Positions 57,139 to 64,000 of a stretch of DNA of 64,000 nt are shown piece by piece. This DNA is from Herbaspirillum sp. (lineage in GTDB: Bacteria > Pseudomonadota > Gammaproteobacteria > Burkholderiales > Burkholderiaceae_D): positions 79,868 through 143,867 of the forward strand of contig JAQGLY010000008.1 of assembly GCA_028292625.1 (NCBI GenBank), written 5' to 3'. A program made the translations under genes and the position numbers. Below the pieces are notes generated by a model. That model made no database searches. It was not told the origin of the DNA and saw nothing but the letters and a program-made list of their open reading frames with translations. The first letter of the stretch is position 1, and every line of letters begins with the position of its first letter.

Positions 57139-57450
57139 GCGGCGTCATTATAGACGTTTCGCCGCCGGGCTCGGCGCGTTCGCGGGCGCTTGCGCCGATA
57201 ATAAACTGACAATATGTTGGTGGCGAGTCGGAAACGTGTCGGGATTTTGCAACAGCGCTGCGGGTTGGCGGCGGGCGCCGGCGCTGCATATGCGTACAAC
57301 ATAAGGTCCTTTTCCGGCAGGGATTCCCGGCATCGTCCGAATCGATTGCTACATTGGGGAAAAGCCGATATAATTTCCGACTTTACAGAATTCCGCATCG
57401 CAAATAACGAAAACATTGCGGCGCGCCGATACCGAATTAGGAAATCATCC
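57139..57450. other. Divergent upstream region of murJ and rpsT
   Basis: No gene is seen here. A strong promoter for rpsT lies at 57346-57374. The first 130 bases next to murJ are GC-rich and show no clear promoter for it. Confidence 0.5.
57346..57374 (+). promoter_or_regulatory. Sigma-70 type promoter of rpsT
   Basis: TTGCTA (57346-57351), a 17-base spacer and a perfect TATAAT (57369-57374) precede the S20 gene. Transcription would start near 57381, giving a leader of about 70 bases. Confidence 0.75.
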
Positions 57451-57723
57451 ATGGCAAATACCGCACAAGCACGCAAACGTGCTCGTCAATCAACCAAGTT
57501 GAACGCGCACAATTCCAGTCAGCGTTCGACACTGCGCACAGCAATCAAGGCTGTCCGCAAGGCAATCGAAGCCGGCGACAAAGCTGCTGCGGCGACTGTT
57601 TACCAGACTTCGGTAGCGACGATCGATCGTATTGCCGACAAGAAAATCATTCACAAGAACAAGGCAGCGCGCCATAAGAGCCGTCTGTCGGCAGCGATCA
57701 AGGCATTGGCTCTGGCCGCCTGA
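57451..57723 (+). CDS. rpsT: 30S ribosomal protein S20
   Basis: 90 residues, very basic, with the S20 pattern [28 protein letters not shown] and [20 protein letters not shown]20 binds 16S rRNA early in 30S assembly. The start is the ATG preceded by AGGAAAT; the open frame runs upstream through the promoter and is not coding. A terminator-like hairpin pair lies downstream at 57740-57852. Confidence 0.96.
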   Translation: MANTAQARKRARQSTKLNAHNSSQRSTLRTAIKAVRKAIEAGDKAAAATVYQTSVATIDRIADKKIIHKNKAARHKSRLSAAIKALALAA

Positions 57724-57820
57724 TTATTGTCGAATGCCCGCCGGGCCGGTTCGCCGGCCTGCGTGAATGCAACAAACCGCAATCGCCAACCTAGCCGTTG
57801 AGTCAGATTGCCGTTAATCG

Positions 57821-57852
57821 AAAACCCGCATGACTTCGTCAGCGGGTTTTTT
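57821..57852. terminator. Terminator between rpsT and the DUF192 gene
   Basis: AAAACCCGC pairs with GCGGGTTTT around ATGACTTCGTCA, which itself can fold (TGA with TCA around CTTCG). Six T follow on the plus strand, and AAAA on the minus strand reads as T, so it can work for both converging genes. A GC-rich hairpin without T run lies at 57742-57759. Confidence 0.8.
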
Positions 57853-57876
57853 GTTTGTCCGGCGTATTTGCTGCTT

Positions 57877-58329
57877 TCAGTGCGGAAAGCCACTGATGAT
57901 CGTGCCCGGCTTGATATTTTTCTGCTTGAACCAGCCCAGATTCATCTCCAGCGCATACGTCGCGGGCTGCGTCGCGCAATGCGAATCGATGGTTTCCTCT
58001 TTCATGTCTTCGATATTGATGATGCGGCCGTCGGCGTCCAGAAACGCGACCGACAAGGGCAGCAGCGTATTCTTCATCCACATGCACACGCCGGCCGGCT
58101 CGCCGAACACGAACGCCATCCCGTGATTGGCTTCCATCGTTTTGCGAAACATCAGGCCTTGCTCGCGTTGCGCCTCGGTTGACGCCACTTCGGCCTGGAT
58201 CACATACATGCCGGCGTTCAGCGGTATGACGGGAAAGGTGGCGGTCTGCTGGGCAAATGCGGGAGCGGCGGCGCACGCGGCGAGTACAGCCGAAAATAGG
58301 GGGGCGGCGAATCGATTCATCGGTGTCAT
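57877..58329 (-). CDS. DUF192 family exported protein
   Basis: 150 residues with a signal peptide (ending AFA) and the DUF192 domain: VASTEAQREQGLMFRKTM, HGMAFVFGEPAGVCMWMKNTLLPLSVAFLDADG and AEMNLG-like end (ALEMNLGWFKQKNIKPG). The family has a beta-barrel fold, often in the periplasm, and no defined function. The start MTPMNRF is a choice; the next Met three residues on (58320) is also possible. Confidence 0.86.
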   Translation of the reverse strand: MTPMNRFAAPLFSAVLAACAAAPAFAQQTATFPVIPLNAGMYVIQAEVASTEAQREQGLMFRKTMEANHGMAFVFGEPAGVCMWMKNTLLPLSVAFLDADGRIINIEDMKEETIDSHCATQPATYALEMNLGWFKQKNIKPGTIISGFPH

Positions 58330-58375
58330 TGTGAGGTGAGTACAGGGTGCAGGGATTATACCGAAGCCTGCGGAA

Positions 58376-58404
58376 ATAAAAAAAGGCAGGACATGCCTGC
58401 CTTT
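58376..58404 (-). terminator. Terminator after the Asr-like small gene
   Basis: On the minus strand AAAGGCAGG and CCTGCCTTT form a nine-base stem around a five-base loop, followed by a run of seven T. Confidence 0.8.
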
Positions 58405-58425
58405 CAAACAACCTGATGCGTCAGC

Positions 58426-58641
58426 TTATTTAGGAGCGGTTTCCGCTGCTGGCTTAGCTGCCTTGGCTGCTTTGGCTTTTTTAGCTTTCTTGGCTTTGGT
58501 GGTTTTCTTGGCCTTTGGAGCCGGTGCATCGGCGCTAGCCGCTGGCGCGCCAGCAGCAGGAGCGGCTGGAGCAGCAGGAGTTTGAGCGTAGACAGAAGTG
58601 GCGAACAGACCGGCGATCAGAGCAGCAACTAATTTATTCAT
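58426..58641 (-). CDS. Small exported Ala/Lys/Pro-rich protein (acid-shock-like)
   Basis: 71 residues: a signal peptide (NKLVAALIAGLFATSVYA) and then a low-complexity tail. The tail starts with Ala/Pro (TPAAPAAPAAGAPAAS) and passes to a Lys/Ala region (KAKKTTKAKKAKKAKA). The layout is like E. coli Asr and related acid-induced periplasmic proteins, where a basic tail buffers the periplasm or binds charge. No known domain is found. A good terminator follows. The start at MNKLV is preceded by GGAGAAACTTCA. Confidence 0.7.
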   Translation of the reverse strand: MNKLVAALIAGLFATSVYAQTPAAPAAPAAGAPAASADAPAPKAKKTTKAKKAKKAKAAKAAKPAAETAPK

Positions 58642-58760
58642 TGAAGTTTCTCCAGAGCTTGTTTTGGGTAACCCATGATTCCGTTGAATCATTGCAAGTA
58701 ACGAGCAGGCGGAGGCTCGGTTGACAGATTTTTCAAAAAAAGTGAATGTTGATGCGCATT

Positions 58761-59315
58761 TTACAAATCAGCGGCGTCGACCGGCATCGATTCGCCCGGC
58801 AGCAGCGGATGCGTCGCGAGGCTGAACGGACCGATCGCGATGCGTATCAGCCTGAGCGTGGGCAAGCCAACCGCCGCCGTCATGCGCCTGACCTGGCGGT
58901 TCTTGCCTTCGGACAGGGTGATGGCCAGCCAGGAGACCGCCTGATTTTGCCGCTGCCGGATCGGCGGATCGCGCGGCCATAGCCAGTCGGGCTCGGCCAC
59001 CTGGCTGACTTTGCAGGGCAAGGTGACGAAATCGCCGAGATCGATGGGTTCACGCAGGCGCGCCAACGTGGCGCGATCCGGCACGCCTTCCACTTGCACC
59101 AGATAGACTTTCTGCTTGTCGCTGTCGGGATGACTGATCCGGTGCTGCAGCTTGCCGTCGTCGGTCAGCAAAATCAGCCCCTCGCTATCCGCGTCGAGCC
59201 GGCCCGCCGGGTAAATATTTGGAATATCGATATATCGCCCCAGAGATGCACGCGTCGGATGCGGAGAGAATTGGCACATCACCTGATACGGTTTATTGAA
59301 TAAAATAAGGGACAT
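58761..59315 (-). CDS. Pseudouridine synthase of the RsuA/RluE group
   Basis: 184 residues, all catalytic domain: LILFNKPYQVMCQFS at the start, the active-site GRLDADSEGLILLTDDG with Asp near 45, HRISHPDSDKQKVYLVQVEG and the final EGKNRQVRRMTAAVGLPTLRLIRIAIG. No S4 domain is present, which suits RluE (23S rRNA U2457) more than RsuA. The start MSLILF gives this length; an earlier in-frame start 5 codons upstream is less likely. Confidence 0.88.
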   Translation of the reverse strand: MSLILFNKPYQVMCQFSPHPTRASLGRYIDIPNIYPAGRLDADSEGLILLTDDGKLQHRISHPDSDKQKVYLVQVEGVPDRATLARLREPIDLGDFVTLPCKVSQVAEPDWLWPRDPPIRQRQNQAVSWLAITLSEGKNRQVRRMTAAVGLPTLRLIRIAIGPFSLATHPLLPGESMPVDAADL

Positions 59316-59547
59316 ACCGGAGTGTCGCAAAAAAGTGGCGCCCAGTAAAATACTCGTGCATAATGTGAAGTTATTCGTCTTATGTCTTATATAAGACCTC
59401 GCTGTCGACGATTATGGCAATCTCTTGGCGGCATTCTGTCGGCGAACCATGTTCTCGTTGGTGCGCCGCCAAGCCAAGACAATGAAGACGCCGCGGCGGC
59501 GTCGGCGGTCCCGAATCAACCTATATTCATCTATCCCGGAGATAACG

Positions 59548-60801
59548 ATGTATCAACATATTAAAGTGCCAGCCGAAGGTAAGAAAATCACCGTCAATGC
59601 GGACTTTTCCCTGAACGTTCCCGCCAACCCGATCATTCCGTTCATCGAAGGCGACGGCACCGGCGTCGATATCAGTCCGGTCATGATCAAGGTGGTCGAC
59701 GCCGCGGTGGCCAAGGCATACGGCAACAAGAAAAAAATCCATTGGATGGAAGTGTATGCCGGCGAGAAATCGACCAAAGTGTACGGTCCGGACGTCTGGA
59801 TGCCTGAAGAAACATTGGCGGCGGTCAAGGAATATGTCGTTTCGATCAAAGGCCCGTTGACCACGCCGGTCGGCGGCGGCATCCGTTCGCTCAACGTCGC
59901 GCTGCGTCAGGAACTGGATCTGTATGTCTGCCTGCGCCCGGTGCGCTACTTCAAGGGTGTACCGTCGCCGTTGCGCGAGCCGGAAAAAACCGACATGGTG
60001 ATTTTCCGTGAAAATTCGGAAGATATTTACGCCGGTATCGAGTGGGAAAAGGGCAGCGACGGCGCCAAGAAGCTGATCGATTTCCTGATCAAGGAAATGG
60101 GCGTCAAGAAAATCCGTTTCCCGGGAACATCCGGCATCGGCATCAAGCCGGTTTCCAGCGAAGGCACCAAGCGTCTGGTGCGCAAGGCAATGCAGTACGC
60201 GATCGACAATGACAAGCCTTCCGTGACGCTGGTGCACAAGGGCAACATCATGAAATTCACCGAAGGCGCGTTCCGCGACTGGGGTTACGAATTGGCGCAA
60301 GAAGAGTTCGGCGCCGAACCAATCGACGGCGGCCCATGGTGCAAATTCAAGAATCCGAAGACCGGCCGCGACATCATCGTCAAGGACGTCATCGCCGACG
60401 CGTTTTTGCAACAGATTCTGCTGCGCCCTAACGAATACAGCGTGATCGCCACATTGAATCTGAACGGCGACTATGTGTCCGATGCACTGGCCGCGCAAGT
60501 CGGTGGTATCGGTATCGCTCCCGGCGCCAACATGTCCGACTCGGTCGCGATGTTCGAAGCCACGCACGGTACCGCGCCGAAATACGCCGGCAAGGATTAC
60601 GTCAATCCGGGTTCGGTGATTTTGTCGGCCGAAATGATGCTACGTCACATGGGATGGTTCGAAGCCGCCGATCTGATTATCGAATCGATGCAAAAATCGA
60701 TTTCGTCGAAGAAGGTGACTTATGACTTCGCCCGTCTGATGGAAGGCGCGACACAGGTTTCGTGCTCCGGTTTCGGCGAAGTGCTGATCGAAAACATGTA
60801 A
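59548..60801 (+). CDS. icd: Isocitrate dehydrogenase (NADP+)
   Basis: 417 residues with the start region [18 protein letters not shown], the phosphorylation/substrate site [14 protein letters not shown] (Ser near residue 116), and [22 protein letters not shown]. Long forms of this length are NADP-dependent dimers. It converts isocitrate to 2-oxoglutarate in the citric acid cycle. GGAGA precedes the ATG. A terminator follows its stop by 50 bases. Confidence 0.96.
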   Translation: MYQHIKVPAEGKKITVNADFSLNVPANPIIPFIEGDGTGVDISPVMIKVVDAAVAKAYGNKKKIHWMEVYAGEKSTKVYGPDVWMPEETLAAVKEYVVSIKGPLTTPVGGGIRSLNVALRQELDLYVCLRPVRYFKGVPSPLREPEKTDMVIFRENSEDIYAGIEWEKGSDGAKKLIDFLIKEMGVKKIRFPGTSGIGIKPVSSEGTKRLVRKAMQYAIDNDKPSVTLVHKGNIMKFTEGAFRDWGYELAQEEFGAEPIDGGPWCKFKNPKTGRDIIVKDVIADAFLQQILLRPNEYSVIATLNLNGDYVSDALAAQVGGIGIAPGANMSDSVAMFEATHGTAPKYAGKDYVNPGSVILSAEMMLRHMGWFEAADLIIESMQKSISSKKVTYDFARLMEGATQVSCSGFGEVLIENM

Positions 60802-60851
60802 GCGTTTTATTAAAAGATGTGCAGACGGATGCGGGTTTTCCGCAATCCAGG

Positions 60852-60878
60852 AAAAGCCGGGAGATTTCCCGGCTTTTT
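60852..60878 (+). terminator. Intrinsic terminator after icd
   Basis: AAAAGCCGGGA and TCCCGGCTTTT pair perfectly around the four-base loop GATT and end in a T run. Confidence 0.88.
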
Positions 60879-60933
60879 GTTTTTTCGGTTTCTTTTTTAG
60901 GTTGAGTAGAATTTATTATTTGGCAACAGGCAT

Positions 60934-60957
60934 AAAAAAAGCCCCGCCGAGGCGGGG
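60934..60957 (-). terminator. Intrinsic terminator after the cold-shock gene
   Basis: On the minus strand GCCCCGC and GCGGGGC form a GC-rich stem around a four-base loop, followed by seven T. It ends the converging cold-shock transcript. Confidence 0.85.
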
Positions 60958-60976
60958 CCCGCTGCAACCTGACAAA

Positions 60977-61180
60977 TCAGGGAGCCTGGATGTTCGAAGC
61001 TTGTTGCCCTTTGGAACCTTGCGCGACATCGAATTGGACTTTTTGACCTTCTTTCAGGGTCTTGAAGCCGTTCATCTGAATTTGCGAAAAGTGAGCAAAC
61101 AAATCTTCACCGCCATCGTCGGGGGTGATAAAGCCGTAGCCTTTCGAGTCGTTAAACCACTTAACTGTACCAGTTGCCAT
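60977..61180 (-). CDS. Cold-shock domain protein, CspA family
   Basis: 67 residues with RNP1 KGYGFITP and RNP2 LFAHFS, and the end SKGQQASNI. It is a single-stranded nucleic acid binding protein; whether it is induced by cold is not known from sequence. The start MATGTVKW is preferred because the family begins this way; the open frame allows ten extra residues. It converges with icd. Confidence 0.93.
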   Translation of the reverse strand: MATGTVKWFNDSKGYGFITPDDGGEDLFAHFSQIQMNGFKTLKEGQKVQFDVAQGSKGQQASNIQAP

Positions 61181-61503
61181 AAAAACGTCTTTCAAATAAG
61201 AACCAATCACACGAGCCGTTAAAGCAAGAGCAATTCCAAATCGTAGCCCTTCGCAAAACTTGCCCCCTCCATATCAACAAGTTGAGCACTCATCAACGTT
61301 TTCTATTCTTCTTGTTAAAAATAAAAAAGTCAAGATTTTTTGCGCGAGGGTAAATACGATTTTTTTTGGCTATCGCGCACTTAGGACTTGATTTAGGATA
61401 AACGGGCGGCATCTGCGAACTGTGCCGAAAACGCGTAATATCCTTAGCAGTGGCAAACCATTTTGCTGTAAATTTGTACCACGTGAGTGTTTAGAGTAAA
61501 CGA
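61181..61503. other. Divergent upstream region of the cold-shock gene and clpS
   Basis: No gene is seen. On the minus side the AT-rich part holds a promoter candidate and a leader of about 118 bases, long as in many cold-shock genes. On the plus side no strong promoter for clpS was found by eye. Confidence 0.45.
61305..61333 (-). promoter_or_regulatory. Candidate promoter of the cold-shock gene
   Basis: On the minus strand TTGACT (61333-61328) is followed after 17 bases by AAGAAT (61310-61305). Transcription would begin near 61298. Confidence 0.45.
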
Positions 61504-61818
61504 ATGGCGACCAAGCACGAGAATCAAGACGGCACAGCCCTAGCGGAAAAAGAGCAGCAGCTCAAGCCGCCGTCAATGTATGTTGTTTTTTTGTTGAATG
61601 ATGATTATACGCCCATGGAATTCGTGGTCGCCATCATCCAGGAGTATTTCCAGAAGGATAGGGAAACTGCGATGCAAATTATGCTCAAAGTTCATCGCGA
61701 CGGAAAAGGTATGTGCGGCGTGTATTTAAAAGATATCGCGTCCACAAAAGTTGAACTTGTTTTAAAGCACGCCAGGGAAGCAGGACATCCTTTGCAGTGC
61801 ATGATGGAGGAAGCATGA
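61504..61818 (+). CDS. clpS: ATP-dependent Clp protease adaptor ClpS
   Basis: 104 residues with the substrate-binding motif [16 protein letters not shown] near residue 31 and the helical [14 protein letters not shown]. ClpS delivers N-degron proteins to ClpAP. Its stop overlaps the clpA start (ATGA), showing coupling. Confidence 0.96.
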   Translation: MATKHENQDGTALAEKEQQLKPPSMYVVFLLNDDYTPMEFVVAIIQEYFQKDRETAMQIMLKVHRDGKGMCGVYLKDIASTKVELVLKHAREAGHPLQCMMEEA

Positions 61819-64000
61819 TTGCGCAAGAACTGGAAGTTAGTTTGCACATGGCGTTTGTCGAAGCCCGGCAGTCGCGTCACGAATTCATTACGGTCGAGCA
61901 TTTGCTGCTGGCGCTGGTGGACAATCCATCCGCGGCCGAGGTGCTGCGCGCCTGCGCGGTGAACATCGACGATCTGCGTAAGACGCTGACCAATTTTATC
62001 GGCGACAACACGCCGACCGTTTCCGGCACGACCGAAGTCGATACGCAGCCGACACTGGGTTTCCAGCGTGTGATTCAGCGCGCCATCATGCACGTGCAAT
62101 CGGCATCGAACGGCAAGAAGGAAGTGACCGGCGCGAACGTGCTGGTGGCGATTTTCGGCGAAAAGGATTCGCACGCGGTTTACTATCTGCATCAACAGGG
62201 CGTGACACGTCTCGACGTTGTCAATTTCATTTCGCATGGCGTGCGCAAGGATCATACCGGCGAACAGCAAAAAGCGCCGGAGGGAGCAGAAGACGTGCAG
62301 ACCGATAGCCAGCAAAAGGAAAGTCCGCTCGACCAGTTTACGCAGAATCTGAACAAGCTCGCCAACGAAGGCAAGATCGATCCGCTGATCGGCCGCGAGT
62401 TTGAAGTCGAACGCGTGATTCAGACCTTGTGCCGCCGGCGGAAAAACAATCCGCTGCTGGTGGGCGAGGCCGGCGTGGGCAAAACCGCCATCGCCGAAGG
62501 CCTGGCATGGCGCATCACGCAAGGCGATGTGCCGGAAATCCTGCGCGACGCCGTAGTGTATTCGCTCGACATGGGCGCGCTGCTGGCCGGTACGAAGTAT
62601 CGCGGCGACTTCGAACAGCGTCTGAAAGCGGTGCTCAAGCAACTCAAGGACAGCCCGAGCGGGATTCTGTTCATCGATGAAATCCACACCATTATCGGCG
62701 CCGGATCGGCGTCGGGCGGTACGCTGGATGCATCGAATCTGTTGAAGCCGGCATTGTCCAGCGGTCAGCTCAAGTGCATCGGCGCGACCACGTATACAGA
62801 GTATCGCGGCGTGTTCGAAAAAGATCACGCGCTGTCGCGCCGCTTCCAGAAGATCGACGTCAACGAACCGACCGTCGAACAGACGATCCAGATCCTGCGC
62901 GGCCTGAAGTCGCGTTTCGAAGAGCATCACAGCGTCAAGTATTCGGCGATCGCATTGACCACTGCGGCCGAACTCGCGGCGCGCTTCATCAATGACCGTC
63001 ATTTGCCGGACAAGGCGATCGACGTCATCGACGAAGCCGGAGCGGCGCAGCGCATTCTGCCGAAGTCCAAGCAGAAGAAGACCATCGGCAAGGCCGAGAT
63101 CGAAGAAATCATCTCGAAGATTGCGCGCATACCGCCGCAGTCGGTCAATCAGGACGACCGCACCAAGCTGCAGACCATAGACCGCGATCTGAAAAACGTG
63201 GTGTTCGGACAGGATCCCGCGATCGAAGCGCTGGCGTCGGCGATCAAGATGTCGCGCGCGGGCCTGGGCAAAACCGACAAGCCGATCGGCTCTTTCCTGT
63301 TCTCGGGTCCGACCGGCGTCGGCAAGACCGAAGTGGCGAAGCAACTGGCGTTCATTCTCGGCATCGAGCTGATCCGTTTCGACATGTCGGAATACATGGA
63401 GCGCCATGCGGTGAGCCGTCTGATCGGCGCGCCGCCGGGCTACGTCGGTTTTGATCAGGGCGGTTTGCTGACCGAAGCGATTACCAAAAAGCCGCATGCC
63501 GTATTGCTGCTGGATGAAATCGAAAAGGCGCACCCGGACGTGTTCAACATCATGCTGCAAGTGATGGATCACGGCACGCTGACCGACAACAACGGCCGCA
63601 AAGCCGACTTCCGCAATGTGATCATCATCATGACCACCAACGCGGGCGCGGAAAGTTTGCAGAAACGTTCGATCGGTTTCACCGACAAGAAGGAAGCCGG
63701 CGACGAGATGGCCGACATCAAGCGCATGTTTACGCCTGAATTCCGCAATCGCATCGATGCCATCATCAGCTTCGGCGCGCTGGATCAGGAAGTCATCCTG
63801 CGCGTGGTCGACAAGTTCCTGATGCAGCTGGAAGAGCAGTTGCACGAGAAGAAAGTCGAAGCGGTGTTCTCGGAAGAATTGCGCAAATTCCTGGCCAAGA
63901 AGGGTTTCGACCCGCTGATGGGCGCGCGTCCGATGGCGCGTCTGATCCAGGACATGATCCGCAAGGCGTTGGCAGTCGAACTGTTGTTCGGCCGTCTGCT
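61815..64000 (+). CDS. clpA: ATP-dependent Clp protease ATP-binding subunit ClpA, partial
   Basis: The frame is open to the end of the window, so about 728 residues are seen of some 760. Domains in order: Clp N-domain ([20 protein letters not shown]), first AAA with Walker A GEAGVGKT near 217, and second AAA with GPTGVGKT near 498 and [15 protein letters not shown]. The ATG overlaps the clpS stop. It unfolds proteins for the ClpP peptidase. The C-terminal end and any clpP gene lie outside the window. Confidence 0.96.
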   Translation, partial: MIAQELEVSLHMAFVEARQSRHEFITVEHLLLALVDNPSAAEVLRACAVNIDDLRKTLTNFIGDNTPTVSGTTEVDTQPTLGFQRVIQRAIMHVQSASNGKKEVTGANVLVAIFGEKDSHAVYYLHQQGVTRLDVVNFISHGVRKDHTGEQQKAPEGAEDVQTDSQQKESPLDQFTQNLNKLANEGKIDPLIGREFEVERVIQTLCRRRKNNPLLVGEAGVGKTAIAEGLAWRITQGDVPEILRDAVVYSLDMGALLAGTKYRGDFEQRLKAVLKQLKDSPSGILFIDEIHTIIGAGSASGGTLDASNLLKPALSSGQLKCIGATTYTEYRGVFEKDHALSRRFQKIDVNEPTVEQTIQILRGLKSRFEEHHSVKYSAIALTTAAELAARFINDRHLPDKAIDVIDEAGAAQRILPKSKQKKTIGKAEIEEIISKIARIPPQSVNQDDRTKLQTIDRDLKNVVFGQDPAIEALASAIKMSRAGLGKTDKPIGSFLFSGPTGVGKTEVAKQLAFILGIELIRFDMSEYMERHAVSRLIGAPPGYVGFDQGGLLTEAITKKPHAVLLLDEIEKAHPDVFNIMLQVMDHGTLTDNNGRKADFRNVIIIMTTNAGAESLQKRSIGFTDKKEAGDEMADIKRMFTPEFRNRIDAIISFGALDQEVILRVVDKFLMQLEEQLHEKKVEAVFSEELRKFLAKKGFDPLMGARPMARLIQDMIRKALAVELLFGRL

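Noticed and set aside
61692..63845. 717-residue minus-strand open frame over clpS and clpA
   Set aside because: It is a shadow of clpA, whose plus-strand frame carries both Walker sites.

Overview
The window looks like the chromosome of a betaproteobacterium of the order Burkholderiales, most likely family Oxalobacteraceae. This rests on the high-GC coding style, the run carA-carB-greA-yhbY-rlmE-ftsH-folP-glmM, a PEP-CTERM protein, type IV minor pilin genes, and the protein sequences as I recognise them. No database search was possible, so the taxonomy is inference. Most of the window is conserved core genome; the first 10 kb is an accessory catabolic region.

Region by region: (1) 1-10.3 kb holds the end of a tctA-type permease, two gene remnants joined head to head at about 1121, a PEP-CTERM protein, and a minus-strand catabolic cluster. 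That cluster has a TRAP transporter with two closely related binding proteins and one fused DctQM, a GntR/FCD regulator, an isocitrate lyase/PEP mutase-superfamily enzyme and an HpcH/HpaI aldolase. It is bounded on the right by an IS21 istA remnant. (2) 10.3-15.1 kb: minor pilins pilV-pilW-pilX-pilE-fimT run into ribD-ribE, with no pilY1. (3) 15.3-22.4 kb: housekeeping and hypothetical genes on the minus strand (PLD lipoprotein, S4 protein, YpfJ-type metallopeptidase, sbcB, a small lipoprotein, an ABM protein, bdhA). (4) 22.6-37.2 kb is a phosphate-response block: olsB-like, plcP-like and agt-like lipid genes behind a candidate Pho box; a SopA/NleL-like pentapeptide protein; ppk1-sixA; and pstSCAB-phoU-phoB-phoR. 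Good Pho boxes lie between ppk1 and pstS, one for each direction. (5) 37-52 kb: FAH-family, patatin, NlpC/P60 and GlcG-like genes, then carAB, greA, yhbY, rlmE, ftsH, folP, glmM and a second orphan PhoB-type regulator. (6) 52.3-64 kb: a tRNA-Arg(CCU) gene split by a 235-nt group I intron, then uup, sirB1, murJ, rpsT, a DUF192 gene, an Asr-like small protein, an RluE-type pseudouridine synthase, icd, a cold-shock gene, clpS and the start of clpA.

Two points stand out. The first is the tRNA group I intron, whose conserved core, GGG guide sequence and exact splice sites can all be read from the sequence. The second is the apparent placement of an ornithine-lipid/phospholipase C/glycolipid gene set under PhoB control beside the pst operon. 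This would let the cell replace phospholipids with phosphorus-free lipids while raising phosphate uptake and polyphosphate metabolism.
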